The translations under genes and the position numbers were made by a program. A stretch of DNA of 41,471 bases, from assembly GCA_036394995.1 (NCBI GenBank), contig DASWED010000011.1:1-41471 (forward strand), written 5' to 3'. Numbering within the stretch: position 1 is the first letter of the stretch; the number at the start of each line of letters is the position of its first letter. Shown here in pieces: positions 41,367 through 41,471 of this stretch. Source of the DNA: DASWED01 sp036394995. Lineage in GTDB: Bacteria > Actinomycetota > UBA4738 > JACQTL01. The notes beneath the pieces are model-generated. The model made no database searches. It saw nothing but the letters and a program-made list of their open reading frames with translations, and was not told where the DNA came from.

Positions 41367-41471
41367 TCAACCACCAACCGGCTCGATCAGGAGGCCGCTA
41401 TGACGCGCGATGACGTCGAAGTCGGCGTCGGCGTGGAGGACCGGGGTGCGGGTCCGGATCGCGACGGCCGC
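41367..41471 (-). CDS. C-terminal end of a second VapC-type PIN toxin (partial)
   Basis: The minus strand encodes AAVAIRTRTPVLHADADFDV then IARHSGLLIEPVGG, ending in TGA at 41367-41369. It aligns with the end of the VapC at 30132 (AAVAIRNDASVLHADAGFEM, IARHTPLRLEPLGS), including the last metal Asp in HADADF. The rest of the gene, and any antitoxin, lies beyond the window. It converges on the 323-aa gene. Confidence 0.78.
   Translation of the reverse strand, partial: AAVAIRTRTPVLHADADFDVIARHSGLLIEPVGG

Noticed and set aside
1..41471. Search for tRNA, rRNA, IS elements, phage genes and riboswitches
   Set aside because: No transposase, integrase, terminal inverted repeats, CCA-ended cloverleaf or rRNA-like sequence was seen by eye; a covariance-model scan would be needed to exclude small RNAs.

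Overview
The window reads as chromosomal DNA of a high-GC Gram-positive bacterium, most likely an uncultured Actinomycetota lineage. Supporting this are very high GC with GTG starts and strong third-position G/C bias, a SARP/AfsR-type regulator, DrrAB-type ABC exporters, MerR-HTH/class III cyclase fusion, VOC and MmcQ/YjbR proteins, TAnnnT -10 elements and possible leaderless genes, and secreted RTX, CSLREA, SBBP and beta-helix proteins with no outer-membrane machinery. No rRNA, tRNA, CRISPR array, integrase or IS transposase was found. Genus-level placement is not possible from the sequence alone.

Layout. 1-2.2 kb: minus-strand operon of an ECF sigma factor, a coupled one-TM anti-sigma-like protein, a lipoprotein and the start of another exported protein. 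2.6-7.1 kb: a VOC gene, a decayed VOC pseudogene, a PhoD-type phosphatase, a MaoC remnant and a DrrAB-type ABC exporter. 7.1-9.1 kb: Rieske ferredoxin, zinc-ribbon/L7-L12-like protein and winged-helix HTH_42 protein, all plus strand. 9.1-13.1 kb: minus-strand operon of secreted protein, OmpR-type response regulator, histidine kinase and MFS exporter. 13.2-19.5 kb: M15 peptidase, MmcQ protein, TIGR03118 protein and a tangle of whole and broken RTX and CSLREA secreted-protein genes. 19.6-24.8 kb: a large SARP regulator convergent with a second DrrAB-type exporter. 25-29.2 kb: CSLREA pseudogene, double-VOC protein, DHFR/RibD-like reductase, HTH-adenylate cyclase, and a 600-nt stretch of gene remnants. 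29.2-30.8 kb: ERCC4-type nuclease and a VapBC pair with phased repeats upstream. 30.9-38.2 kb: a coupled secreted seven-bladed SBBP propeller and M23-like protein, a large beta-helix protein and a squalene-cyclase-like protein. 38.3-41.4 kb: TPR-LuxR regulator, a promoter region with paired 12-bp repeats, a coupled small ORF and 323-aa protein, and the tail of a second VapC.

Themes. (1) Sensing and regulation are dense: ECF sigma, two-component system, SARP, LuxR-TPR and cyclase, each next to its likely targets. (2) Secreted repeat proteins are abundant and many copies are decaying: at least eight loci carry frameshifts, stops or truncations. Several lesions are single-base changes beside G/C runs, so assembly indels must be excluded before calling them real pseudogenes. 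(3) The least explained intact units are the SBBP/M23 pair and the LuxR-TPR/12-bp repeat/71-aa/323-aa unit. All functions are assigned by reading motifs by eye; no database search was run.
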